Assembly: GCA_016800925.1 (NCBI GenBank)
Contig: JABCPU010000161.1
Span: forward strand, 62,001 to 126,000
Direction of reading: 5' to 3'
DNA length: 64,000 bases
DNA from: Suillus spraguei
Lineage: Eukaryota; Basidiomycota; Agaricomycetes; Boletales; Suillaceae
In this document: piece by piece, positions 22,658-34,060 of the stretch
Layout of the letters: each line of letters begins with the position of its first letter
Numbering within the stretch: the first letter of the stretch is position 1
Translations under genes and position numbers: made by a program
Notes under the pieces: generated by a model
Database searches by the model: none
What the model saw: the letters and a program-made list of their open reading frames with translations, nothing else
Told to the model about the DNA's origin: nothing

Positions 22658-23869
22658 GATGATGGAGATGGTTTGATCTTAAAAAGGTCAGCGTCGGGTC
22701 ACGTTTATATTCACGAGAAAGCGGTCAGGACCCCCTAGTGGGCAAGCCATTACGGTCTGACCTCAGGTACTGATGCTTCGTGTCAGTGCCGTCAAGTAAC
22801 TCCGAGTCTCCACACAAAGTGATAAGACTTCTAATATCACTCAGATCAAACCTTCATGCTGAGAATGTTAACTCCGGAGTCCTGCGTGATCGGCATCGTA
22901 ACAGTACTGAGAGCTATAGATACATGCTGATGAGGATAAGGCAAAATTCATCACCGTTGAGCCTGTAATAACCAACAAATAATGGTAAGCGCGAGATATG
23001 ATTTTAAGAACGGGGATGAGTTTTACAAACTCATTGAAATGGACTTCCGCTTCCAAGTAACGTTAGAGAGACCCATATCGTTAGGCCATCGGGGGCGATG
23101 CATATCAGTTAAGTAACTTGGACAAATTCAAACCCATTCAAGTCTGCTAATTTGAATTCGGTTACGGTTGGTTTGCCGCATCTTGCTTATAAGGTTCTGA
23201 GTTCTGATGCTGTTGCGGTTTGTCGGTTCTGTGCCGAGCTTGTCGCGCACGATAGAAGCTTAATATATACCTAGCGTGGACGTTAGTCGCTCGTACCGGC
23301 CATGATAGACGGAACCTCGTGTCACTGATCAGCCTGAGTGGTAAACATCTGATCAATAGGCCCACGGCAACCCTTGTTGAATGATAGCTTGTGCCGCAGC
23401 ATAAACACTCGAGGGAGATTATAAGCTCAATGTACTGTTGGTCGAGATTCAAGAAGAAGATAGTAAATGATAAATAATAAAAGCGGACACGTCATAAGTA
23501 GCTTGTCTAAAGACTCCGAAGTGACGATGGAGTGGCTCTGCGTGACGTGACGGTCGCACAAAAACTGACTGCACGCATAATCTCTTGCAGCGAATAGACA
23601 GATCAGGCGATATATCGATGCACACCGTTGAACGGCCTAGGCCCGACATCTAGAAACTTGGAACTTACTACGTCTTCTATGATTCTGGGAGAAGGGCCAT
23701 ATCTATAAACGTTACTGGTGATTCATACGATTGCACAACTACCAGTGCCAGTGGGTGACAGTGTCTGCTGCGGACTCGGCGATTGGCACTGATGATGGCA
23801 TCGATCACCGATTCGGAAATGATAGGCCGGACCATAAATTTCTCATGGATGCGCCTACTGACAACTTGA
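22658..23869. other. Intergenic between JEN copy 1 and the IRG GTPase
   Basis: About 1.2 kb containing the JEN copy 1 promoter side and the 3' flank of the GTPase. Short frames only. Confidence 0.4.
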
Positions 23870-25067
23870 CTATAGACGGGGCTCTAGACTTCGAACTTCG
23901 CATGCTTGTGAACGACCTTTACCACAACGCCTTGACTGGGCTTCCTTGAAGAGATCTCGCATTAACTCTAGTTCGTCTATAGTCTTCTCCGATAGTTTCT
24001 CGTCTTTCACTGTGGAGACCATCGTGCTATTGGCAACAATGTACACCCTCTGATCAGGTAAATTCGCCTCTTGAAGGTTGCGCCTCACGGTGGCGCGAGT
24101 TTCAGCGATGTACTGCTCGCGTGCGGAGCTGTACAACGCTTTCCGATGCGAGTGGTCTTCATCTTCATCGCTGTCGTAATCCGATTCCTTGATGATGTTT
24201 CTGATATGCGAGTCTGATTTCGACCGCACGATATAAGTGGGAATGTTAAAACGTCGACAATTCACCAGCATCGCAAGGTCGGTCATTGTAAATCGGCTGT
24301 CGAAAAGGATGATGATGCAGTCGAAAACATAAAGTCCGTGTGCAGTGAAATATTGCCAATCCGGTGTGTTCAATGTCCCGGACCCTGGGACATCATACCA
24401 AACGAATGGGTTGTGGGGGCTTGGATCTGGGTATCTAGTGATATCCATGGTGGTCTCAACCACGCCCGTTGGTGCAGCGCCTTCATCTCTGTTTCGAAGG
24501 CCTCGGAACGCATTGATCAACGACGACTTTCCCGCACCGGAAACCCCTGTTATCGCGAAATGGAATAACCCCTCTTGGTATTGGACTCTGTCCTTCGCTG
24601 ATTGTATCTCCTCATCACTGGGGATGCTCACGAGCTGGAACATGCTATGTTCCTCCAAGGTCTGCGAGTCCTCCTGCCCATTTATGGCATTTTCAGCTAT
24701 TGGAACACCTGCTGCACCCTTGAGTTGAGCCAAAACTCAAGTAGATAACGGATACTTTCTTACCTCTATTGTTCGACTTCATTGCCGAGGCACCCGGCTT
24801 CGTCTTCATCTGGAGTACAGCGGCGCAACGCTCTGGCGTCTCATAAAGATGCCTACGCGGGGCTTCTTCTGAAGCATGTATCCCCACCTCCCTCGGCCTC
24901 TGCCACACATTTGTTTGTACAGAGTAAGATCCTTCAACATTTCCCTCGGTGGCGTGTAGACCTTGGGCGGCTAGCAGCTCATCAATCTCTTCCTCTCTGA
25001 TTTCTTCTTCAGGATCTATAACAATATGATCTTCTTCTTGCCATTCTTCGCCCTGCCACCCCGTCAT
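23870..25067 (-). CDS. IRG-type (interferon-inducible-GTPase-like) P-loop GTPase
   Basis: Two exons (24764-25067 and 23870-24711) are joined by a 52-nt intron. The G domain is clear: G1 GVSGAGKSS, followed by LINAFRGLR as in vertebrate IRG proteins, then GVVETT (switch region), G3 YDVPGSGT and a G4-like RSKSD. The segment GLYVFDCIIILFDSRFTMTD is also family-like. The N-terminal ~110 residues are acidic and probably disordered; the C-terminus is helical and basic. In vertebrates such GTPases attack parasite vacuoles; fungal members are uncharacterised. The true start is uncertain. Coding-like sequence (DIEDIENPTFADLRLA) continues upstream of 25067 in the same frame, so another 5' exon may exist near 25100-25240, where an ATG (MGASTSSLQG) is seen in a different frame. 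Confidence 0.75.
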
Positions 25068-25664
25068 CGGTGTCCTACCAGCTTGTCGTTGAAGAAACTC
25101 TCTGGCCAGTCTCAGGTCCGCAAAAGTGGGGTTTTCAATATCCTCGATGTCCGAATTTCATCGATGATTGTGAGAAGCATGTCAGCGATGGTCCTAAAAC
25201 CTTGCAAGGAGGACGTCGATGCGCCCATTTTTCAGGCGATAGGTTAGAATTCTGTATCTAGAAGGGAAAATAGCAAAGATGGACCATCGCAGGTGGTGGT
25301 TTATATGCATATTGAAATGCAGTGTTGCCTCGAGGACCCAATTGCCAATACACTGGACGTCTCATGGCTGATCGTCTCTTCTTTACGGGGCAGTTGTGGA
25401 GACTATCATACAGCCTCAAGCCCCACGAGGTTCCAGCTTCTGCTTCTCAATCCAAACCAAGGCATTGCGCAGCCAGATTTCTAATTTTGTACTCAACCAG
25501 GGTACAGTATATATGCGCAGCTAGTGTCTGACAAGGAGGTATTAGACCGACAAGGACATTGTAAGGTAAGCACAAGGTAATGGAGTATCGTGAATTGTAT
25601 AGTAACTCGAAAACTCGAGATATATGTCTATGCTATAGGGTTATAGGGAGACCACGGGAGAGCA

Positions 25665-26431
25665 TCATTCCATATTAATGACGTAGAGCTCGGGGACCCA
25701 AACATTCCTGTAATAATGGGCCGATAGGATATACACGTCTGACAGACGAACTTTGTTTTCGCTGAATGCCCAATCTTCATAACCAACCCTAACGGGCTTG
25801 TCCTAATGACCGACGAGTTAGTAACTCTGTCAATTTTAACATCACACGCACACAAGCACGGTTGTAAAGATCTTGAATCAGTTCGGCAATCCGAAGGGCG
25901 AACTGTTCACGAGTCATCGGATTGTTACCAACATGTGTGTAAAGGCGACAACGAGATGCATCCGAAGAACCAGCTATGTATCCGGGCCACTACGTAAATT
26001 GATTAACACAAACTATTAAATCAGGGATGGATGATGCTCACTTCTAGTGACAGATTAGTTGCCCGCCAGCCGTGATGGGCGAACACCAAGTCAGTTGGGC
26101 AATCAATTGAAGCCCTGTTGCGCAGAATATCTTTCACCCGTACACCGCACCAACCATCGGAGCTAAATGTAATGCCGGGGAAACTCTGCTGAGAAGGACT
26201 GAAACGTTGTAAACGTGGAACACGTTTCGCTAATCTTCCATCCCTGAGGCGCCAATATGGTGGCATCTCGACAAGCATCGTCGCGGGGTGAGGGGAAGGA
26301 TTGGCTTGCAGAGCATAGTACTAATATAATCTCTGCGTAAGAAAAAACCCAGGAAGAACGTGGAGGCTCACCCCAGCAGATCCGGCACCGCTAGAGTTCA
26401 CAATCGTTTGGTTAGGCTGCATGTATGACAT
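25665..26431 (-). CDS. 'WPGY' family hypothetical protein, member A
   Basis: Four exons: 26372-26431, 26042-26320, 25852-25989 and 25665-25802, with introns of 49-52 nt. The product is about 204 residues. Blocks in order are PYWRLRDGRLAKRVPRL, DGWCGVRVKDIL, then an exon that starts exactly at WPGY, MTREQFALRIAELIQDLY, VGYEDWAFSENKVRLSDVYI and VWVPELYVINME at the end. I know of similar mushroom proteins but no assigned function; the pattern suggests a compact alpha/beta domain whose name I cannot give. It is clearly homologous to the genes at 27594-28306 and 32268-32725, with exon 3 beginning at WPGY in each. A TATAAAA box lies 93 nt upstream of the start. Confidence 0.72.
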
Positions 26432-26523
26432 ATCGGACTGATCGAAGCTGAATGAGAGAAACTGCACTGCAGAATGTTTGAGATGTTTGATTTGATGAGG
26501 TGCCCATCCTAAGCACTTGTGTA

Positions 26524-26530
26524 TTTTATA
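26524..26530 (-). promoter_or_regulatory. TATA box of WPGY gene A
   Basis: TATAAAA on the minus strand, 93 nt upstream of the ATG at 26431. The paralogue at 28306 has a TATAAA at almost the same distance (90 nt), which supports both calls. Confidence 0.55.
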
Positions 26531-27593
26531 CTGCCAATAGTTTCGACATGATCCAGAAAGCGGTGCATGTCAATGAAGTGCTAGTCGTCTAGCGTCAAAG
26601 CGACTACTCAAAGTTGTCAAATAAATTAGAGAACATGAAGCGGGACACTAACCATTCAACAACATAGATCGTGACACAATGAACGTAATTTTTTCCCATT
26701 AAACGGCGGCGTCACCAAGCGTGATTGGGTCACTAGGAGACTTTGACACAAAGTGTCTTTGATGCACGTGTAGCGCAACCTGAGACCTGTCGATATTCAA
26801 CATCTGTCAGCAAAACATGGTCCATAGAGTCTGTATCCTTATGGAGTCTGACGAAGTCAAAGCTCACCAACTGCAGGTGGTCCAATAAGTGGCCCTTGAT
26901 ACAATCGGAAAGTAGCGGACCGTAAAGGTACGTACATTGTGATATGACTATAACATAAAACTCAAGGAATGCATTGGCGGATTAAAACGAGACATTTCAC
27001 GAGACATTTTGAATGATTACCAATGACGGTCAATTGGCAAGCGGCCACTGCCATGGCAGGGTGAGCCTGAGAGGCGGCAGACAAAGATATTGATATTGAA
27101 AATACCGTGTGTCAATCTAGTCATCCTTTGTGACAACTGTTGGTTACACAAGGACCTCTCGTTACAACGAGTATATAGACGTCATAACCATGGGTGACAG
27201 GGTCGATGTAGTGGACACTAGTAGTACTGAACATTGTGGCGTGGACCTGTGCTCTGATCAAATTTGAAATTACCCAAAAAAAGGTATATATCTGAGCAAC
27301 AAAGCAACGTCAAGTACTGTTTACTACCGTGTACGGTACCACGGGGCTCAGGAGGGACTAGTGAAGCTTTGAATGCGCAAGCGACTCGGATGCATACATC
27401 CGCTTACTAACTTCTTGCAGGGACCTCGACTCCCGAACCCACCAATACGGCAGAAAAATCTTTTGTACATCTTCTATTCTTCATGAATCGACACTACAAC
27501 ACTACCTGCAGGTGTACGTCGTTTGTCCTGCTGTATTATACATGTATTATGTGTTATAAACGTGAATTCGACTGAGCTAATCCAACAATACTC
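26531..27593. other. Intergenic without recognisable gene
   Basis: About 1.06 kb. Only short frames are seen, for example 26743-26925 plus, and none is family-like. Confidence 0.4.
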
Positions 27594-28306
27594 CTACTTT
27601 CGGAGTACATAAAACTCCGGAACCCACACACCGGTGTCCAAACGTATACACGTGAGCATGATATCTCCCAAGTAGACTTTCGAAGAGAGGCCCCAAGGGA
27701 CAGATTCGGCCGAAGGTAATATTTTCTTTGAGCTTGGTTAGATCTGATGAAAAGCCGATTTTTGAAGGTATCACCTACTGATGCACATAAATAAAATTTA
27801 TGGAATGCAGTGCACAGTGCAACTGCGAGTTCTTGTTTGGTATCCGGTTTAACTGTGATGTGTCCTGCGTGCAGAATGTCGGAAGAATCATAACCAGGCC
27901 ACTGCGAATTAAATATCAGGTCTCGATCACATTAAATCACGTATTGAGTTCTACCTGGAAGACTATTTTGAGGGACCCCGCTTTAAAATCAGGTTCTGAA
28001 CTGCCTTGAACACATCCGCCATTCAAGATATTCTTGATCGAGACGCCAGGATTGCCATTATCAGAAAACGGAATCGTGCGGCGTCGTGAATTACATGGAA
28101 CTGGAACACGATGTGCTATTGTTCCATCCGGTAGCGTGAAACGTTCAGCTAAACCTTGCTTTGTAGTACGCGAGGGAGTGCTCGGTTCAACCGATGACTA
28201 TCGGGTTACAGATGAACATGTGTTGTCGTACTGAGGTAATTTCACTGAGACATACAGATAAAGATCCACAAAAGGATTGACCAGAGTGCCCTTTCTGAGG
28301 CGCCAT
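27594..28306 (-). CDS. 'WPGY' family hypothetical protein, member B
   Basis: Four exons: 28256-28306, 27955-28197, 27779-27901 and 27594-27725, with introns of 53-58 nt. They give an intact protein of about 182 residues starting MAPQKGHSGQSF. It shares with member A the blocks RFTLPDGTIAHRVPVP, NGNPGVSIKNIL, WPGYDSSDILHAG, QELAVALCTAFHKF, SSKVYLGDIML and VWVPEFYVLRK. Intron positions match those of A, which confirms both models. No function is known. Exon 3 contains the left breakpoint of the tandem duplication: sequence from 27852 rightwards reappears from 32268, so the duplicate lacks the 3' half of this gene. Confidence 0.72.
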
Positions 28307-28395
28307 CGGGAGTGTCGAGCGTACGGTATGCAATTATGCTCTATAGTTGAAGACCCAGCTCTGGAAAGGGCTGGATTGCCATAACTCCCTGGTCC

Positions 28396-28401
28396 TTTAT
28401 A
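28396..28401 (-). promoter_or_regulatory. TATA box of WPGY gene B
   Basis: TATAAA on the minus strand (inside cctttataa), 90 nt upstream of the ATG at 28306. The same block is kept at about 32813-32821 in the duplicate. Confidence 0.55.
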
Positions 28402-29635
28402 AGTGTTGCATAACTGGCAGGTATTGTGGGTGAATGATAGGCTCAGAACATGTCTCCACGATATGGCATCGTGTCTGGTCGGCCTGGCCTTTGAAGCGGC
28501 CAAGTTGGAAGGCCTCCTGGTCATTCCTTTATTTTGCGACGGCCTACCACTCTTAAATAAGACAGTGTCCATCACCGTGCCTCAAAGAAATGGCAAGCTT
28601 GCCAGAGTGATACGGCCAGGGCCTAGTATTGCTGTAGAAGTTCATAATAATTCCGAGTCAGCGAAAAATCTGAAATGGATACTATTTAACGGCCTGTACT
28701 AATCTTGACTGAAGGATAGGCCTCGACAGACAGAAGCCCTATTTCCACAATAAACTCGATGAGGAGCAAAGGCCAAACGGCGGCGGCAGGTGGACCAGTA
28801 CTACTTGAGTTACTACTACTAGTAATAAGTAGTGGTAGATGGCGCCAAACGGTATCACGTGGCGTTAGACTGCCAATGGCCTGGCCTTGAATCTAAGATA
28901 GGTGACACGTGACAATGCCGAACGTGCCAGCGAGCGGAGTATGTAGTGGTTATGCGATGGATCTAGTGAGCATCATTAAATTCTTGCATCATAGTAGGAA
29001 GAAGGACATAATGCCCTCTTTACTTTTTGATATTCCATGCAGCTCTTGTACCATTTTATAAAATTCTGGTGCGTCGAACTGTGTCGTGAGCCATATATCG
29101 GTGAGTGAAACTTACAGAACTACTCACATTTTCGTCATTCTTTTGAGCTTGTTTTTTTAGATGCTCGCCATGCAGCAAGGCCATTAGCAAGCCGTTTTTG
29201 CCAGGTCTTGTTGTCGCCCATGACGTGCTCTGAGTCTACAAGTCAAGAATGTCACGGCTTTGCGGCACAATGCGTCGGACTTTCAGTTTTCTACTCTGGT
29301 GGCAGTACGCTTTCAAGAACATTGATTATCTCAGTCGTTAGCTCACTTCTTGTAGTTTTGAAAAGATGAGTCTGTGCATAGAATGACTCTAAGAAATGCC
29401 ATATTTTTAATTGTTCTAAACTTGAGCTCTACAGACTACGATATGTTAATCGCTATTTTCTATTTGTCATGATTCTGTAATGTTTTATCACTCGTTTTTT
29501 TGTGACTTCTTATCAAGCATCAATGTACCAACCCGCATGGCATTGCGAACTCGTTCATTAAAATCAACAAATCGTTCAAGCAGTGGTAGATAGAAAGTAT
29601 GGTTATTTTCGTAGAGGCGAAGGCGCCCAAGCAAC
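28402..29635. other. Intergenic; includes ~600-bp insertion specific to unit 1
   Basis: 28402-28890 matches the second unit only in part. From about 28890 to 29505 the sequence has no counterpart in unit 2, where caatggcctggcctt runs almost directly into atcaagcatc. The insert has minus-strand stretches with coding character (KNGLLMALLHGEHLKKQAQK and QFDAPEFYKMVQELHGI) that I cannot place; it may be an unknown transposon-related or captured fragment. Confidence 0.45.
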
Positions 29636-31794
29636 CTAAGCACCGCTCTTCTCGCCGACCACAGGATATGACGTTTGTGATGTGTTATCCGCCACAGCAT
29701 CATCTCTTCCACCTCCTTCTTCGAAAGCGGCTTTGTGGTTTTCGAAATGAGAGCCATGATTTCTAAAGGAAGGTGAGTATCTGTATGACCAAGTACACGG
29801 GAGGCTTACTCGGGTCCAATGATCGTGATAATGAGCACGAATATAGCAACTGCACCAATAAAGATAGCTTGCACCTGATCAAGCGATGAACAAGAATGTG
29901 CGAGAGTGGAACTATATTACTTACCGTTGCATAATTCGCCACCTGCTTAGGAGCTCCGTTGACTGTGATCGTTGTCAACAAGTGGGCACCGCCAGCTAAT
30001 ATACACTAAGAACTTGGTTGACAGAATGAATTGCGACTATCCACTCACTGGCTTCAATCTGTGCCGATGCTGCCGACACCATCTACCGCAAATATATTAG
30101 CCACAAACATCGCATGATATTAATCCGACCTACGTTGCCGATCTGGTAAGCAACACCAGGAAAGGTTGCTCTGAAAGCTGGTGGGGACATCTCAGTCAGT
30201 TGGATTGGGATCTAGTACATTTATTTTGGGTCGGGTTCGCCACAAGTGCGGGAGAGCACGTACGACACCCAATGCGCCCTGAATACCAACTTGGATACAG
30301 AATGCTCCAGCAGAGAGGGCAGAGAATGAGGAGGGTAGAACCCATAATGGAATGAACACTGCGAGAGAACATGGATTTTGTTCAATATCACCTGGATTGG
30401 TGCTTACCTCCAATGAGAAGCACAAAAATTCTGATAGAAATTGAATAAAATCACGAAACCATCATTTATCAAAGGCACATACACGATCGTCAGGCGGCGT
30501 CCAATGTACTGGCTCACTGCTCCAGCAATGATACCACCACTGTATGACCCTCAGAACTTGAAATACATGCAGAACCAATCGACAACTTACGAGATCGCAC
30601 CCTGTTAGTGCACATTGAGAGCTTGCACACAGGTAATTTTGTAAGGACTTACACAGTTGCCAATAATGGTCGCAACAGTAGCATCATGAGTACTAAAACC
30701 CTTGGTAACCTCGAGGTATGTGGGATACAAATCCTGAACGTGTATGTCATTACGGATTCGCCCTGCAGATATTCATACAAGAGATGCACCTACCTGCGAA
30801 CCGTGAGGCAAGAAGTTGAATCCTACACAGCAATGTTATATGACGATTGTTAGGGACAGAGAAGACTTGCCTGACATTAAGAGCACAGAATAAATGCATA
30901 GGAGCCAGTGCCGCTTCAGCATCTCCTTCGTTTCTTTAATGAAAATCTTGGTTTTCTGCGAGGTACTGGTCCCTGCCGCCATCTCTTGTTCTTTGGCACG
31001 CAGGAAGAACGCGCTCTCTGGGACAAGAACACGAATGACTGCAGCAAAGAAGCTGATGCCTGCTCCAGTCCAGAACAGCACCCGCCATCCGTGCTGGGCT
31101 ACCAAGGTCAGATTGATAACGGCCGCAATCAGGTATCCGACAGCATAGCCTTCCTGCAAGATACCACTTCCAATCCCACGAAGTTCGACGGGCAAGTTCT
31201 CCAGAGCTGAGGCTATCGAAAGTCCCCATATTCCGCCCATAGCAATACCGAATAGGGCACGAATGGCGAGGAATTGTGGAAACGTTTTGACAAAGCCAGT
31301 GCCGAGCTCAAGAATACAGCAGAGAACAAGATTGGAAAACAATGGCCACTTGCGCCCAAACCGATACCGAAAATAATCTAGGAGACGATAAGTTTAGTTA
31401 GTAAGAAATAGTAAGAATACTCACTGCACCAACAGGTCTGAATAAAAGAGTTAACGTGATGGCGGTTGTCTGTGACCATGTTCAAGTTGTACGTTAGCGC
31501 ACGAGTAAGGACAAAAACAGCGTACGATCGTCTCCACCTGCTCGCCAAATTGTGTCGCCAAGGAGGATACCGTGAACGACACCGCAAAGAAATCAATGGC
31601 GTCGCATGTCCAGGCAAGCCAGCTAGTGCGATTAAGATGATAACGCGAGGCTAGCGATGGAAGGAGGACACTAACCCAGTCCAAAACTGAACCGACTGCA
31701 CCCATGTGAGACTCTTCAACGCGACAAGCACACCACCATTGGGGGCACGCTTCTCTCGACGCGGGATGAGCTCGAGTAAAAATCTTGGTGTCAT
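29636..31794 (-). pseudogene. JEN-type transporter, copy 2, broken by a 10-bp deletion
   Basis: It has the same exon plan as copies 1 and 3, starting MTPRFLLELIPRREKR and ending VVGEKSGA. At 31363/31364 ten bases (gtcagataag in copy 3) are missing, which shifts the frame and removes MFS motif A (LSDRFGRK). Skipping to an in-frame AAG acceptor 30-40 nt downstream would restore the frame but would still delete that loop. The JEN signature reads NFLPHGSQDLYPT, with Pro where the family has Ser/Thr. The rest (ILELGTGFVKTFPQF, GAGISFFAAVIRVLVPES) stays open, so inactivation is recent. The intron after LLMSG begins GC (30865-30870 on the plus strand), and an 11-nt microexon lies at 30591-30601. Confidence 0.8.
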
Positions 31795-32257
31795 GATGGG
31801 AGGATGGGGGTAGGACTCAAGAAGAGGTCCGACAGCCTTACGGCATTATATTGAGAAGGATATCAGAAATATCTTAAACGTAAATAAAAACATACGTATA
31901 GTGAAATCTGAGGCGGGGTGCTAAAATGGATGTTCAGTGCTGGGCTAACCCTTCATTAATCCTTCAAATTCCCCAGACAAAATGGGGTTAATGCCCTTGG
32001 CAACCTTCAGTCGACGGTTTCCAGTTAGAGGCTAGCGTCAGCAGTGCCTACCTTAATTCATTGTGATATTGTGGAGCTCCAATTGCTATGTGTTAGCTCA
32101 GCACGGGCCAGCATGATCCAGCCTCAGCTGATCATACTAATACTGGCGTGCGAGAGGAATTCAATGGCCCCTTTGGCCCAAAAACCCTCGGAAGGCGCCC
32201 GAGCAATTAAAAGGCTACGATAGCCGACGAATCATATGGGAAGATGATGGGAAGATG
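31795..32257. other. Upstream region of JEN copy 2
   Basis: Promoter-side sequence of copy 2, closely matching 37583-38034 upstream of copy 3. No gene seen. Confidence 0.5.
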
Positions 32258-32267
32258 CCAGGGATTG

Positions 32268-32725
32268 ACTGTGATCTGTCCTGCGTGAAGATGGCGGTGA
32301 CCTATGTCCGAAGAATCATAACCAGGCCACTTCGAATTAGATATCAGGTCTCGATCGCATTAAAACATGTACTGAGTGTACCTGGAAGACTATTTTGAGA
32401 GACCCTGCTTTAGAATCAAGTTCTGAAACTGCCTTGAACACATCCACCATTCAAGATATTCTTGGGAGAGACGCCAGAATTACCATTATCAGAAAACAGA
32501 ATTGTGTGGTGTTGTGAATAACGTGGAGCTGGAACACGATGTGCTGTTGTTCCATCAGGTAGCCTAAAAGGCTATAACGGTTAGCTAAACCTTGCTTCGT
32601 ACTAGGTGCGGCGGAGAGCTCCGTTCAACTGATGACTATCGGACTACAAATGTATGTGTTGTCGTGCTGAGGTAATTCATATACAGATGAAAATCCCCAA
32701 AATAATTGACCAGAGTGGGTGCCAT
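32268..32725 (-). pseudogene. Truncated WPGY family copy C
   Basis: It aligns with gene B from its start codon down to the middle of exon 3. The ATG is kept (32723-32725), but a 10-base loss right after it shifts the frame, and small indels follow (for instance the extra gcctaaaaggctata near 32565). The copy ends at the duplication junction 32268, so exon 4 and half of exon 3 are absent. It is dead on both counts. Confidence 0.75.
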
Positions 32726-33600
32726 CGGGTGTGTCGAGTGTGCGGGACGCAATTATACTCTATGGCTGAAGACCCAGCTCTGGAAAAGGTTGCATTATCA
32801 TACCTCCCTGGTCCTTTATAAGTGTCGCGTGGCTGGCAGGTAAATGATAGGCTCAGAACATGTCTCTACTGCGATATGACATGAAGTGTCTGGTCGGCCT
32901 AGCCTTTGACGCGACCAAGTTGGAAGGCCTCCTGGTTATTCCTTTATTTTGCGACGGCCTACCACTCTTAAATGAGAATGAGATAGTATCTGTCACCATG
33001 CCTCAAAGAAATGGCAAGCTTGCCAGGTACGGCCACCATTGCTGTAGAATATGATGGACGACAGGTTTACGGTTCAACTTATTTTCAAGTCCGACCAGTG
33101 TTTGTTCTAGTATTGCGAAATTTATTATATACACCTATTCACGATGCTATGTATGGTCCTGTCACATGAATCACATCAGTTCTGCGCCAGTCTGCGGCGA
33201 CTCTGCGCGTCGTGCTTACTGAGGTAGATCCGCGGCTGCCAGCGAGTGTTACCATTAATATCACAACATTAGTGGCAAATGAATTTATCCTTCGGATTCC
33301 TTACCTGAGCTTACCGTTGGTATAATTCTTAGCAGACGTTTTGACCAGTCTATCTAGCCTGAAGGTACGTGAATGCGATATTTATTACATGAGTTGTTTT
33401 CTGACTTTGTAGATGATATAATTTTTCCTGTGCATGTTGTTACAAAGGATCATCTATAGTATCCTGAGGTCGGAGTCCGTCGAACGCGTTACTAATGGTA
33501 GAGTCATGTAGTCATCAGGCGCTAGCAGCTTCACTCGCGCGAAACCAGCAGATGGTTGTCTGTCTTAAGCCATCGAGGGGAAGAGCATCAGAATCACATC
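32726..33600. other. Intergenic flank of the WPGY copy C and left part of the 2-kb insert
   Basis: Up to about 33050 it matches 28307-28630; beyond that lies insert-specific DNA. A run around 33200-33310 (VLTEVDPRLPASVTINITTL) has coding character but no family I can name. Confidence 0.4.
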
Positions 33601-34060
33601 CCGTAATTTTCAGATCTTCAAGTTTGTGGCCAAATTTGACACTCTAAAGAAACATTCCGCTCACCCTTGCACCCTTCAAAATGTGACGGAGCTTGTACTC
33701 GAGCAGAAGTCACAGAACCTTGATATTCGAGTGCAGCGTCCACACGATAATAGGAATAAATTCGAATGAGAAGAACTCTCGCATCACCAACGGGTCCTTT
33801 GAGGATGGTCAAGTTATCAGAGCTAGATATATTGTCGGCGCAGATGGCGCCTGCTCAACTGTGAGACCTCAGTACCCATTAACTTAGCTTAGTGACCGTC
33901 TGACGACCATTTATAGATCTGTATCATCGTCAGTATAGGGTTCTCTGATTCAGACGGCCCAAACATAGCCAATCATGTAATGGCTCAAATGATCGTTGCA
34001 GATGTTACATACGGGCCTGAACCCGTCGGTCCATTAACCGTTGAGGGCCACCTTAAAAGG
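33601..34060 (+). pseudogene. Fragments of an FAD-dependent (phenol hydroxylase-like) monooxygenase
   Basis: Pieces in three frames fit the order of this enzyme family: LQNVTELVLEQ (helix before the second FAD strand), IRARYIVGADGACSTVR, the well-known GD motif that binds FAD ribose, and MIVADVTYGPEP. Frame changes and stops separate them, and neither the N-terminal GxGxxG nor the C-terminal thioredoxin-like domain was seen. It is a decayed, partial gene inside the insertion that is unique to duplication unit 2. Confidence 0.6.

Larger units (their letters stand above)
27852..32257. repeat. Tandem duplication, unit 1 (WPGY 5' part + JEN copy 2)
   Basis: This segment reappears in the same order and orientation at 32268-38034. 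Shared parts are the 5' half of WPGY gene B with its upstream region, the gaggagcaaaggccaaa block (28757 and 35107), the transporter gene and about 450 bp beyond its start, ending ...gatgatgggaagatg. The units differ by two large insertions: ~600 bp at 28.89-29.5 kb in this unit and ~2 kb at 33.05-35.09 kb in the other. Confidence 0.85.

Noticed and set aside
28403..28702. Plus-strand frame LVGLAFEAAKLEGLLVIPLF, conserved at 32860-33054
   Set aside because: The conservation is explained by the tandem duplication. It lies in the upstream region of WPGY gene B, the two copies differ by frame-disturbing indels, and no family is recognised.
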